NCBI GenBank assembly: GCA_029859485.1
Contig: JAOUDB010000041.1
Span: forward strand, 1-11,980
Direction: 5' to 3'
DNA: 11,980 nt
From: Desulfuromonadales bacterium
GTDB taxonomy: Bacteria; Desulfobacterota; Desulfuromonadia; Desulfuromonadales; BM103
The notes beneath the pieces are model-generated. The model did not search any database and was not told where the DNA came from. It saw only the letters and a list, made by a program, of their open reading frames with translations. Shown here piece after piece: positions 1-7,403 of this stretch. Each line of letters begins with the position of its first letter. Positions within the stretch are counted from its first letter, which is position 1. A program made the translations under genes and the position numbers.

Positions 1-2221
1 TGAAATGTGTCCCCTGTGGCTCGTTGTCTCGTACCCGGATATAACCATTATGGTCAGAAATTATGGTTGAAACAATAGCCAGTCCAAGTCCGGTCCCTGA
101 CTTCTTAGTAGAAAAGTATGGCTCAAAGAGTCTGGGTTTGTCTTCAGCAGGAATACCACAACCATTATCGCTTATTTTGAGTGTGGCAATTTTCAGGTCC
201 TTGTTGAACGAGGTCTCCGCAGTGATCTGTCCGTTAGCGTTGCCGTTAACTGCAGCAACTGCATTGTCGAGGAGGTTGATCGCAACACGCTTGATCTGTT
301 CACGGTCGAGGCTGAAGGCCGGTAGGTACGGGTCTGTCTGGAGCTGAAAATGCACTTCCTTGTGCCCTTCCTGAAACAGAACCAAAGCTTCATTGAGAAC
401 ATCGTTGAGGTTGTTCAAGCTTGGATTGCTGGCCGGCATGCGTGCAAAGCTAGAAAATTCATTGACCAGATTCTTAAGGTCATCAACCTGCTTGATGATC
501 ATCGTGGTGCATTCGTCAAAAACTATGTCGTCTGCGCTGAAGCGATCAAGATAACGGCGTCGGAGTCGCTGTGCCGAGAGTTGTATAGGCGTGAGTGGGT
601 TCTTGATCTCGTGGGCAATCCTACGCGCGACTTCACGCCATGCAGCCATGCGTTGTGCTTTGAGTAGCTGTGTCAGGTCGTCAAAGACAACAACTGTTCC
701 CATAAACTCATTATGCTCATCTTTCAAGGTGGTGACATTGACGAGCAGGATGATCTTGGTGTCCCCTGCCGGTAGAGATACCTGTTTCCGTATCGAATCT
801 TTACCTGAGCCAATTAATTCCTTAAGGATGCCCTTGATCATCGGTTGATAGTCAGGAGTGACGATATCCCGGAAATTACGTCCAATGATTCTCTCGGTCT
901 TCAAGCCGAGAAGCTTTTGGGCAGACTTGTTAATGGTCGTAATATGTCCCTGGCTGTCAATGGAGATGACCCCGGCATTAACATTCGCCAGGACGATCTC
1001 CATGTAACGTCGTCTTTGCTCGAGTTCAAGGTTTGATGCCTGTAACTCAAGGTTGGCCCTGTTGATCGCATTCTGGCCCTTGCGCAAATCGGCAGTCATG
1101 GTGTTGAAGGCTTCGACCAGAGAGCCGACCTCGTCCTGACTGTAGCTGTCCAGTGTGACGTTGAGATCGCCGGAGGCAACACGGTTGGTTGCTATGGCCA
1201 GCTCCTGAATAGGTTCTGTGATACCCTTGGCAAGATGGAAACCGACCCAGGTTGAGAGGAAAATGATGACCAAGGCAATGAGCAGAAGGAACAGAATGTA
1301 GCCTTTTTGAATTTTACCCTTGAGAAGCTTGGTTGATTTGTACTGCTCGAAGGAACTGCTTATCTCCTTCATCTTGTTAACCAGAGAGTAAGGGACGTAA
1401 TAGTTAACGACGACGACCCCGACGACATCATCCGGGTTCCAGTTCGAGTAGACCGGTACGATGCCACGTATCAGGTCGGCGCGGCCAATCGGACTGATCC
1501 TGGTAAAGCGGTTGCCCTGGAGTGCTTCACGGATACTGTCGGAATCAGGGTCCGTGAAATCTGCCGCCGGAACGCTTGGGTTGACTGCGCGGACAAGCTC
1601 TTCCAAGGTCGAAGAGAAGACCTCAACGATGCCAAGGTTGTATTCCTTTTGCTTCTGGTGGATTAACTCCTCAAGAACCAGAAGATTGTCTTCATTGAGA
1701 AGTTTTTGCTCCTTGATTGCCAGAGAGATCTGTTCCGCATAGTAGAGGGCGTTGCTGGCTGAGTTTTTGTAATAGGTTTGGGCTACTTCGAGCGATTCCT
1801 TGAGCGAGTCCTCGATTTGACTGTTAAACCAGTTCTCAATTGAGTTGGTTATGAAACCGGCCGAAACGAAAAAGAGCAGCATCGTTGGAATAAGAGAGAG
1901 GGCAACAAAGGCAAGAACTAGCTTACTCCTAAGCTTTGCACCAGGTATGCCCCGTCGTCGTTCCAGAACTAGTTTGAAAATGTTACGCAAGACCAGGAAG
2001 AGACAGAAGATGATCAGAAGGATGTTCAGGTTGATCAGAGCAAGAACCAGGATGTTGCCGGAGAGAGGTATCTCTGTCGTTAGGTTGAAGAGTTGGTCCT
2101 GGTAGCGTAAAGACAGAGCGACCAGCCCGACGATCACAACCACGATTAACCATTCGCGACGGCGTTTGCGAGCTTCAGTCTTTGTGGTGCTCAATGTCTT
2201 GTCTGTTTTTGTTTTCGGCAT
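1..2221 (-). CDS. NtrY-like membrane sensor histidine kinase (3' end cut by window edge)
   Basis: Two-component sensor kinase in the inner membrane; it should autophosphorylate a histidine and pass the phosphate to a response regulator, in NtrY systems a σ54 activator of the NtrX type. The frame is open for 740 codons from the ATG at 2221 to the left edge. Visible order: two close transmembrane segments (about 24-38 and 55-78), a third at 101-120, an extracytoplasmic region to about 307, a fourth at 308-327, HAMP about 328-380, a short coiled coil, PAS about 405-520, then HisKA with His537 in the motif HEIKNPLTPIQLSAQR. The ATPase domain shows the N box around N649/N653, DNGCGIP at 685-691 and GTGLGLAIV at 709-717. 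The last visible residues (GTHF) lie in the final strand, so only about 10-15 residues are missing. An in-frame TAG 12 bases upstream limits the start to this ATG; no good Shine-Dalgarno is seen. The stimulus is unknown. The partner regulator is probably just outside the window. Confidence 0.93.
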   Translation of the reverse strand, partial: MPKTKTDKTLSTTKTEARKRRREWLIVVVIVGLVALSLRYQDQLFNLTTEIPLSGNILVLALINLNILLIIFCLFLVLRNIFKLVLERRRGIPGAKLRSKLVLAFVALSLIPTMLLFFVSAGFITNSIENWFNSQIEDSLKESLEVAQTYYKNSASNALYYAEQISLAIKEQKLLNEDNLLVLEELIHQKQKEYNLGIVEVFSSTLEELVRAVNPSVPAADFTDPDSDSIREALQGNRFTRISPIGRADLIRGIVPVYSNWNPDDVVGVVVVNYYVPYSLVNKMKEISSSFEQYKSTKLLKGKIQKGYILFLLLIALVIIFLSTWVGFHLAKGITEPIQELAIATNRVASGDLNVTLDSYSQDEVGSLVEAFNTMTADLRKGQNAINRANLELQASNLELEQRRRYMEIVLANVNAGVISIDSQGHITTINKSAQKLLGLKTERIIGRNFRDIVTPDYQPMIKGILKELIGSGKDSIRKQVSLPAGDTKIILLVNVTTLKDEHNEFMGTVVVFDDLTQLLKAQRMAAWREVARRIAHEIKNPLTPIQLSAQRLRRRYLDRFSADDIVFDECTTMIIKQVDDLKNLVNEFSSFARMPASNPSLNNLNDVLNEALVLFQEGHKEVHFQLQTDPYLPAFSLDREQIKRVAINLLDNAVAAVNGNANGQITAETSFNKDLKIATLKISDNGCGIPAEDKPRLFEPYFSTKKSGTGLGLAIVSTIISDHNGYIRVRDNEPQGTHF

Positions 2222-2243
2222 GAGAAAGTTCTATCTTTTTGCA

Positions 2244-2272
2244 ATTTTATGTGTAAAAGAATCCTTATGCAA
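2244..2272 (-). promoter_or_regulatory. Candidate σ70 promoter for the NtrY-like kinase
   Basis: On the minus strand TTGCAT (2272-2267) and TAAAAT (2249-2244) are separated by 17 bases. The -10 box matches TATAAT at 5 of 6 positions; the -35 matches only 3 of 6. A TTGACA lies slightly upstream (2279-2274) but has no good -10 at 17-18 bases. Because the lpxC terminator lies upstream, the kinase gene needs a start of its own in this interval, which is the main support. The box assignment is tentative. Confidence 0.4.
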
Positions 2273-2371
2273 GTGTCAACTTCCATGGCCTGCTATCCCT
2301 TGCCCACGATAACGCTAAATCGTGTACCTATGGCCCTCGGTTGTTGTACAAGTCCTCTCTGGAGTTCAAAC

Positions 2372-2400
2372 AAAAAAGGCAGCCGAAGCGGCTGCCTTTT
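2372..2400 (-). terminator. Intrinsic terminator of lpxC
   Basis: A perfect 12-bp stem (AAAAGGCAGCCG / CGGCTGCCTTTT) closes a 3-base loop at 2374-2400. Read on the minus strand it is followed by a T-run extending to 2372 and then GTTTG. It begins about 20 bases after the lpxC stop and separates lpxC from the downstream kinase gene. The A-rich flank opposite the T-run could make it partly active on the other strand as well, but no plus-strand gene reads into it. Confidence 0.9.
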
Positions 2401-2420
2401 CTTTATTCTCTCTGTATGTT

Positions 2421-3356
2421 TTAACCCTTGGAAAAAGCCAGGTCGCTCGCAAACGCCTGAGGAGCCATCTGCAAGGCTTTTTCAACATCAGCCTCGCTGA
2501 ACTCCAGAAGCTGCCAACTCTCAGGTGTGTCGAGAAGTTTTTCTACCAATTGGTGGTTGATATCGTGACCCGCCTTGAATGCACGAACATGGCCAAGGAT
2601 CGGGTACCCAATCAGGCTCAGGTCGCCAATAGCATCCAGAATCTTGTGACGAACAAACTCATCCTGAAAGCGTAGCCCCTCCGGATTAAGAATTCGCTCA
2701 TCGTCAACCACGATGGCGTTTTCCAGGGAGCCTCCGAGGGCAAGCCCGGCTGCCTTGAGACTTTCAACGTCTCGCAAGAACCCGAAGGTTCGTGCCGGGG
2801 CGAGATCTCTGCGGAATACAGATGAAGAGACCTTGACCGAACGTTGCTGTAGTGCGATGCATGGATGTTGAAAGGCTATGTCAAAGGTGATGCGGAAGAA
2901 GCGAGAAGGGATAATGCTGACACGTTTCTCACCGTCGATAACAGAAACCGGCTTGCGTATAGCTAGAAATTTACGACTTTGATGGTGGCGGCGCTGACCT
3001 GCTTCTTCGATGATAGAAGCAAAGGGGGCCGCACTGCCGTCCATAATCGGTACTTCTGGGCCATCGATGTCAATGTGCAGGTTGTCTACGCCGTAGGCGG
3101 CTAACGCTGAAAGAAGATGCTCAACAGTAGAGACGCGAACATCACCTTTACCGATAACTGTTGCCATTTGAGTGTCGACGACATTGGCCGAAGTTGCCTC
3201 TATCGTCACAGTGCGTTCGCCGATTTTGCGGTGGAAGACGATGCCGGTGCCGGCCTCTGCAGGGCGCAGGGTCATATTGATGCGTTGGCCGGTGTGAAGC
3301 CCGATGCCGGATATGGCGGTCGAGCGGGCAATTGTGGTTTGGCAGATCATGTTCAT
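2421..3356 (-). CDS. lpxC: UDP-3-O-acyl-N-acetylglucosamine deacetylase
   Basis: LpxC is the zinc-dependent cytosolic enzyme that removes acetate from UDP-3-O-acyl-GlcNAc, the committed step of lipid A synthesis. The 311 residues match the usual length of about 305. The family's metal and catalytic residues are present: E79-H80 in STVEHLLSALAAYG, H237 and D241 in RHKILDAIGDL, and H264 in KAGHDIN. The N-terminus (TTIARSTAISGIGLHTG) is typical. The start at 3356 has AAGGA nine bases upstream; a second in-frame ATG at 3350 is less well spaced. The gene stands alone: a σ54-type promoter site lies just upstream and a strong hairpin terminator just downstream, with about 200 bases separating it from ubiB. 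Its presence shows that the organism makes LPS. Confidence 0.97.
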   Translation of the reverse strand: MNMICQTTIARSTAISGIGLHTGQRINMTLRPAEAGTGIVFHRKIGERTVTIEATSANVVDTQMATVIGKGDVRVSTVEHLLSALAAYGVDNLHIDIDGPEVPIMDGSAAPFASIIEEAGQRRHHQSRKFLAIRKPVSVIDGEKRVSIIPSRFFRITFDIAFQHPCIALQQRSVKVSSSVFRRDLAPARTFGFLRDVESLKAAGLALGGSLENAIVVDDERILNPEGLRFQDEFVRHKILDAIGDLSLIGYPILGHVRAFKAGHDINHQLVEKLLDTPESWQLLEFSEADVEKALQMAPQAFASDLAFSKG

Positions 3357-3556
3357 TAACTTCTGTCCTTAACGTTGTCATAAATTCAAGACCAAAGATG
3401 GTTATGCAATAGTCTTGCCAACCTGTTTATGAAAGATAAGTGACTGAAATAAAAGAAATAATTTTTTTGGTCCGTGAGCGGATGGAGTTCTGGTGAGGTT
3501 TTATTGTTGCAACGTGTGTGTCTCGAAAGCCACAAGTCTGTGATGATGCTTTCTGA
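3357..3556. other. Intergenic region between ubiB and lpxC
   Basis: About 200 bases without a gene. It holds the lpxC leader and the σ54-type site near the lpxC end, an A/T-rich tract around 3450-3470, an 8-bp palindrome GTTGCAAC near 3505, and just after the ubiB stop a weak imperfect hairpin (GAAAGC/GCTTTC with an inner CACA/TGTG) lacking a T-run. I therefore see no convincing intrinsic terminator for the ubiB operon, and read-through into lpxC is possible. Confidence 0.5.
3405..3420 (-). promoter_or_regulatory. σ54 (-24/-12) promoter upstream of lpxC
   Basis: Minus-strand sequence TGGCAAGACTATTGCA fits the RpoN consensus TGGCACG-N4-TTGCA at every defined position but one (A for C). The invariant GG (3419-3418) and GC (3407-3406) are exactly 10 bases apart, as RpoN requires. 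The predicted transcript start, about 12 bases beyond the GC, is near 3394, leaving a leader of roughly 38 bases that contains the AAGGA ribosome site. No convincing σ70 pair was found in the same interval. σ54 promoters need an enhancer-binding activator; I could not identify its site. Confidence 0.65.
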
Positions 3557-5248
3557 CTAGAGCCGTCCCGAACGCAGGATGCCTATTGCGAGCCAGAGGC
3601 CCAGAAAGCCGGCTATTGAATAACCTAAAAGTCCTAACAACGGGAAGCCAAGAATCATTGGGCCCTTGTCGATTTGCATGACCAACGAAGAACCGACGAT
3701 CAGGGAACCAATGACAACGGCAAAAGAGACCCTGTTGCTGGAGCGGTCAAGATCTGTGACCAGTTTCTCGAGGCCTCGGTGCTCCAAGTCTATTTTAAAC
3801 TGATTACGATTAAGACGGTTGACGAATTCCTTGATATCTTGTGGCAGGTTCTTTGCCAATGAACTATAGGCCTGAACGATACGACCCGCCTGCTCGCTAA
3901 TATTTTTTGGGCTGAATCGTTCGAAAACAAGTTTGTTCACGTAGGGCCGCATATGGTTGATCATGTTGAACTCCGGGTCCAGTTGGCGGCCAACCCCTTC
4001 CATGATCACCAATGCCTTGGCTAAAATCATGAAGTCAGCAGGGAAGTGAATACGATGATGTGTGAGGATCTCGATAAACTCAGTAAGGAGTTTTCCTACC
4101 TTGATATCCTGCAGAACAATATCGTAGTAATCCTCGATAAAGTCGTGCAGGTCGCGTCTGAGGTTCTTCATGTCGGAGTCGTCTGTTAACTCCCCGGAAT
4201 AGAGGAGTTGCGAGATGATCCGGTTCACATCTCTGTTGAGAAGTGCTTGTAGCAGGTCAATCAGTTGATCTTTGAGGTCCTGGCCGAGCCGCCCGACCAT
4301 ACCATAGTCAAGCATACAGATGACTTGATCGGGGAGTATGAATACGTTGCCCGGGTGTGGGTCGGCATGAAAAAGCCCGAAGTCAAGGACCTGCTTCAGG
4401 AACGCATCGGCGCCCCTCCTGGCGATCTCCTTGAGGTCGTAACCTTGTGCGGTGAGCTCTTCGAGCGCTGATATTTTGATCCCGTCGACGTACTCCATGG
4501 TCAGGACGATATCTCCTGTGTAATCCCAGAAGATCTTCGGGGTGTAAACGGTTTCACTCTCGGCAAAGTTGACAGCGAAGCGATCGACGGTGCGCCCTTC
4601 GCGGGTGAAGTTCAGCTCCCGCATAATGCTGCGACGGAATTCCTTGACCAGGCCGACAGGATCATAGAGTGCCATTGTCGGGACGTGTTGTTCGATCAGG
4701 TACGCCAGGCCCATGAGAACATCAATGTCGGTTTCAACGATCTTTACGATGCCCGGTCGACGGACTTTAAAGACGACTTCTTCACCACTTTTCAGTTTGC
4801 CACGATGAACCTGAGCGATACTGGCCGCAGCGAGCGGTTTTGTGGAAAATTCTGCAAAAAGTTCTTCTGCCGGATAACCCAGCTCCCGCTGGATCTGGGC
4901 GTTAATCTCTTCAAAGGAAACCGCCGGAACTTTGTCCTGAAGTTTACTGAATTCAAGAATGTACGCTTTGTCCAGTACATCGGGGCGGGTCGAGAGGAGT
5001 TGGCCGAGCTTGATAAAGGTCGGTCCGAGCTCCTCCATCACCAGGCGCAGACGCTGTGGTTGACTGAGACGCTCAAGGTCCTTCGGAATCTTGTCGAGGG
5101 TGACAAGGCGTTTGCCGAGTTCGAGGTAGTAGTCGATATTAAGCTGTTCGACAAAATGTCCAAAGCCGTACTTGATCAGAACCCCCAGAATGGTTCTGTA
5201 GCGTCGGATGGTCCGGATATTTCGGTTAACGCGCAGGATGGGCAGCAT
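3557..5248 (-). CDS. ubiB: UbiB/ABC1 family atypical kinase-like protein
   Basis: UbiB-family proteins are membrane-anchored protein-kinase-like ATPases that support isoprenoid quinone synthesis or quinone lipid handling. The 563 residues compare with 546 in E. coli UbiB. Family signatures in order: the KxGQ motif at 80-83 (FIKLGQ), the alanine-rich loop in place of a kinase P-loop around 140-146 (AAASIAQVHRG), the ATP-site lysine K161 (VVFKV), ELNF from E211, the catalytic loop HADPHPGN at 294-301, and the DYG metal site at D314. Two hydrophobic C-terminal segments (about 508-525 and 531-557) form the usual membrane anchor. The ATG at 5248 has only a weak GAAG-type ribosome site; the preceding small gene ends 27 bases upstream, so coupling is plausible. 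If the host is a menaquinone-using anaerobe, as the context suggests, the role in ubiquinone hydroxylation implied by the name would not apply. Confidence 0.92.
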   Translation of the reverse strand: MLPILRVNRNIRTIRRYRTILGVLIKYGFGHFVEQLNIDYYLELGKRLVTLDKIPKDLERLSQPQRLRLVMEELGPTFIKLGQLLSTRPDVLDKAYILEFSKLQDKVPAVSFEEINAQIQRELGYPAEELFAEFSTKPLAAASIAQVHRGKLKSGEEVVFKVRRPGIVKIVETDIDVLMGLAYLIEQHVPTMALYDPVGLVKEFRRSIMRELNFTREGRTVDRFAVNFAESETVYTPKIFWDYTGDIVLTMEYVDGIKISALEELTAQGYDLKEIARRGADAFLKQVLDFGLFHADPHPGNVFILPDQVICMLDYGMVGRLGQDLKDQLIDLLQALLNRDVNRIISQLLYSGELTDDSDMKNLRRDLHDFIEDYYDIVLQDIKVGKLLTEFIEILTHHRIHFPADFMILAKALVIMEGVGRQLDPEFNMINHMRPYVNKLVFERFSPKNISEQAGRIVQAYSSLAKNLPQDIKEFVNRLNRNQFKIDLEHRGLEKLVTDLDRSSNRVSFAVVIGSLIVGSSLVMQIDKGPMILGFPLLGLLGYSIAGFLGLWLAIGILRSGRL

Positions 5249-5275
5249 ATTGACTTCAGTTCAATGCAGAATTAA

Positions 5276-5569
5276 TTATTTAAGTTTTTTTTCCAGTTGG
5301 GCGACTTTCTTCTTCAACTTGTCAAACTCAGCAGCGGTGACAACCCCCATGCGCTCACAGGTCTTTTTAACCTCTTCTCGGGCTTGTTCCATCAACTTTT
5401 CCTGATTTTGAGCTGCGGCATCCTGAATCTTCTGCAGAAAAGCTTTGCCTTCATCCTCGCTGATATTCATCTTCTCCCGGAGTTCCTGAAGTAGCTCCTC
5501 AGCCTTCTTTTGTGTCAGGGTCATTGCGCCAACCGCAGTCAATAGAGATTTTTCGAGCAACTCAATCAT
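5276..5569 (-). CDS. Small phasin-like / UbiK-like coiled-coil protein
   Basis: A 97-residue, highly charged and almost wholly helical protein. Residues 1-20 are amphipathic (MIELLEKSLLTAVGAMTLTQ); 21-72 form heptad-rich helix full of K, E and Q; 74-97 (MGVVTAAEFDKLKKKVAQLEKKLK in two parts: a V-x-x-x-EFD turn, then a LEK coiled coil) resemble the C-terminus of the UbiK/YqiC BMFP family, which has LVSREEFD followed by a LEQRISELE-type coil. The overall layout also fits the 'phasin superfamily' annotation given to comparable small proteins. A strong ribosome site (AAGGAGG, five bases before the ATG) supports the start at 5569. It lies 27 bases upstream of ubiB in the same direction, so the two are probably cotranscribed and may act together at the membrane. 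Function is inferred from similarity of motif and position only. Confidence 0.8.
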   Translation of the reverse strand: MIELLEKSLLTAVGAMTLTQKKAEELLQELREKMNISEDEGKAFLQKIQDAAAQNQEKLMEQAREEVKKTCERMGVVTAAEFDKLKKKVAQLEKKLK

Positions 5570-5635
5570 GTTTGCCTCCTTGATGTGATGGAATGAAATA
5601 GTTATATCAATATGTTAGCAGGGGATGAGAGGCTT

Positions 5636-6589
5636 TCAAGCCGGATGGAGAAGATATTCAATTTCTGGGAGCGCCGCTCGCGCAGACGATTCTCCTGCGG
5701 CAATAATCTCTTTGGCACGATGAAACTCAAGCAGGGTGATTCCATCGAAGGTCGGCCTGATGATCAAGTCCTGCGGATTCTGACGTATGTGCAGCTCATT
5801 AATCAGGTTCTCCATGATGGCGACACTCTGTGCGCAGACACGGAAAATGTTCGGCGCTTTTAACTGTCCCGGGTCCTCGTTATGGGTCGTTTCTGGCTCC
5901 TGTCCAAGGGCAGAACGGAAGGCTTGTTCGATGCTGCGGGCACTGAAGAGCTTTCTCCAGCGGCTGATGTTTGTTGCGTCGCCATGCCTGCCCGGGAGAA
6001 AAGTTTCCGGTGTTTGTTTCTTGACCGCAGGGATAGTGCAAACACCGATAATTTTTTCTGCGCCAAGGTTCCGTGCAACGTTGGTTGGGATCGGATTGCA
6101 GAGGCCGCCATCGACCAGAAACCTTTGTCCGAAGCGGACCGGTGAAAAAATACCCGGGAAGGCCAAGCTGGCCTGCAACGCCTCGAGGAGATCCCCTTGT
6201 TTGATGATGATCGCCTCCCCGGTGTTGATATCCGTTGCCGTCACGGCCAGGGTCTGCTGAAGGTCTTTGAATTCTCTGGCTGGGAGAAGTTCGGCGATGA
6301 AGGCGACCAGCTTCCTGCTGTCTGTCAGGCTTGATGTGGGTAGGACGGGGTCAAGCAGGCTGGCCATTTTACGCCAGTCGATGGTCAGCGCAACGTCCTC
6401 CATCTGTGCAACCGGTACACCGGCAGCATACATAGCTCCAATCAGTGCGCCTATGGAGGTCCCGGTAATGATGTCGACAGGGATTTTGGCTTCATCGAGA
6501 ACTTTGAGGACACCGATGTGGGCAAGGCCTCTGGCTGCCCCGCTTCCGAGCGCCAATCCTAGCTTTGGAGAGGGTGAGGCGATGGTCAT
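5636..6589 (-). CDS. Patatin-like phospholipase, RssA/NTE family
   Basis: Predicted serine acyl hydrolase acting on phospholipid or lysophospholipid, with the Ser-Asp dyad of the patatin fold. In 317 residues it shows the glycine-rich oxyanion loop GSGAARG (15-21), the nucleophile elbow GTSIG (43-47, Ser45) and the DGG motif (160-162, Asp160), followed by NPIP. It is close in length and layout to bacterial RssA/YchK-type proteins. No signal peptide is seen, so it should be cytoplasmic or peripheral to the inner membrane. The C-terminal third (from about 190) is less conserved and polar. The ATG at 6589 has GGAGA five bases upstream. It sits 35 bases after the DUF2905 gene and 66 bases before the phasin-like gene, within a same-strand run that looks like an operon. 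The physiological substrate cannot be told from the sequence. Confidence 0.9.
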   Translation of the reverse strand: MTIASPSPKLGLALGSGAARGLAHIGVLKVLDEAKIPVDIITGTSIGALIGAMYAAGVPVAQMEDVALTIDWRKMASLLDPVLPTSSLTDSRKLVAFIAELLPAREFKDLQQTLAVTATDINTGEAIIIKQGDLLEALQASLAFPGIFSPVRFGQRFLVDGGLCNPIPTNVARNLGAEKIIGVCTIPAVKKQTPETFLPGRHGDATNISRWRKLFSARSIEQAFRSALGQEPETTHNEDPGQLKAPNIFRVCAQSVAIMENLINELHIRQNPQDLIIRPTFDGITLLEFHRAKEIIAAGESSARAALPEIEYLLHPA

Positions 6590-6624
6590 ATCGTCTCCGG
6601 TGCTGATGGTCAGAAGTTACATTA

Positions 6625-6840
6625 TTATCGCTTGAATAACCATAAAAGTAACGAGAAAAACAGCGAAATCAGGAGGCAGGTGCCAAGCGGAAAGAAGAAA
6701 GAGAAATTCTCCTTTTCTACACGGATGTCACCCGGTAGCCTGCCGAGGAAGTTGAATTTCCCGCCGTAGCTCAAAAACAGGCCGATTCCTACCAACAGTA
6801 ACCCTAAAATAATGAGTGCTCTGCCGAGGTCGTTGCCCAT
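6625..6840 (-). CDS. DUF2905 family small inner-membrane protein
   Basis: A 71-residue protein with two hydrophobic helices (about 7-24 and 47-68) joined by the conserved loop FLGRLPGDIRVEKENFSF, the signature of DUF2905. Function is unknown. The frame is open further upstream, but the ATG at 6840 is chosen because it gives the family's normal length, puts the conserved start (MGNDLGRALI) first, and overlaps the queH stop as TGATG. This suggests translation by termination-reinitiation, and no separate Shine-Dalgarno is evident. The gene ends with tandem stops TAATAA. DUF2905 genes are often found near ruvB and queuosine genes; here ruvB is separated by the 776-residue orphan gene. Confidence 0.88.
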   Translation of the reverse strand: MGNDLGRALIILGLLLVGIGLFLSYGGKFNFLGRLPGDIRVEKENFSFFFPLGTCLLISLFFSLLLWLFKR

Positions 6841-7379
6841 CAGTTGTTGCTGCTGGGATGATACCGATCCTTTTCCGAATAGATACATCCGCAATATTGC
6901 TGCCGATAGAGGCCCATGGCCTTGGATGCCTTGATGCCATCTTGCCAGCCGATTCGATAGTCATCGTACAGAAACTCTATGCCGTAATGCAGACCCAGCT
7001 CTTCACCCATTTTGCGAATCATCTCGTGGTTCTGGTAACGGGAATAGAGAAGACTGGTCGTGAACGAATCGTAGCCGGATTTTGCAGCATATTCTGCGGC
7101 TTGTTTGAGCCGAGACTGGTAGCAGTAGGTACAGCGATTGGTTGGCTCTGATGCCACCTGGGAAAGAAAATCTTCCAACAGGTATTCGTCTTTGTAGATG
7201 ACCTGAAGTTGACTGGCGGAGGCATATTGTTCAACGGCCTCAAGCCGTCGACGATACTCTTGGTAGGGATGTATGTTGTGATTGAAGAAGTAGCCTGTTA
7301 CCAGATGTCCTGCCTCGCGTAAAAGACGGACGGGATAGATCGCGCAGTTAGCGCAACAGATATGGAGCAAGACGTTCAT
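6840..7379 (-). CDS. queH: Epoxyqueuosine reductase QueH (DUF208)
   Basis: QueH carries out the last step of queuosine synthesis, reducing epoxyqueuosine to queuosine in tRNA; it replaces the cobalamin-dependent QueG. The 179-residue protein has the family's cysteine pattern: HICCANC near the N-terminus (C8, C9, C12), RCTYCY (C83, C86) and QYCGCIYSE (C163, C165), which hold the metal centre and redox cysteines. The motif YYF/FFNHNIHPYQEY after the first strand also fits. The ATG at 7379 is chosen: AAAGAGG lies eight bases upstream, whereas the TTG two codons earlier would sit almost on top of it. The stop overlaps the DUF2905 start by one base. It heads the apparent operon running to ubiB. 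I cannot see other queuosine genes in the window. Confidence 0.93.
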   Translation of the reverse strand: MNVLLHICCANCAIYPVRLLREAGHLVTGYFFNHNIHPYQEYRRRLEAVEQYASASQLQVIYKDEYLLEDFLSQVASEPTNRCTYCYQSRLKQAAEYAAKSGYDSFTTSLLYSRYQNHEMIRKMGEELGLHYGIEFLYDDYRIGWQDGIKASKAMGLYRQQYCGCIYSEKDRYHPSSNN

Positions 7380-7403
7380 GGCCAAGACCTCTTTATGGAT
7401 TGA

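Noticed and set aside
3519..3547. Hairpin after the ubiB stop as a terminator
   Set aside because: The stem is interrupted by a five-base bulge and has no T-run on the minus strand.
4685..5275. Plus-strand open frame of 196 codons
   Set aside because: It lies entirely opposite ubiB, whose motifs are clear, and its translation shows no family features. It is a shadow frame.
5787..6260. Plus-strand open frame of 157 codons
   Set aside because: It is antisense to the patatin-like gene, which has an intact catalytic dyad in the minus frame; the plus product is cysteine/proline/arginine-rich and unlike a protein.
6841..6894. Longer start for the DUF2905 gene, adding 18 residues
   Set aside because: The extra residues (including QQQQ) overlap the queH coding end and are not part of the family; the internal ATG gives the normal length and a TGATG overlap.
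7380..7385. TTG start for queH two codons upstream
   Set aside because: The AAAGAGG ribosome site would be only about two bases from TTG but is eight bases from the ATG at 7379.
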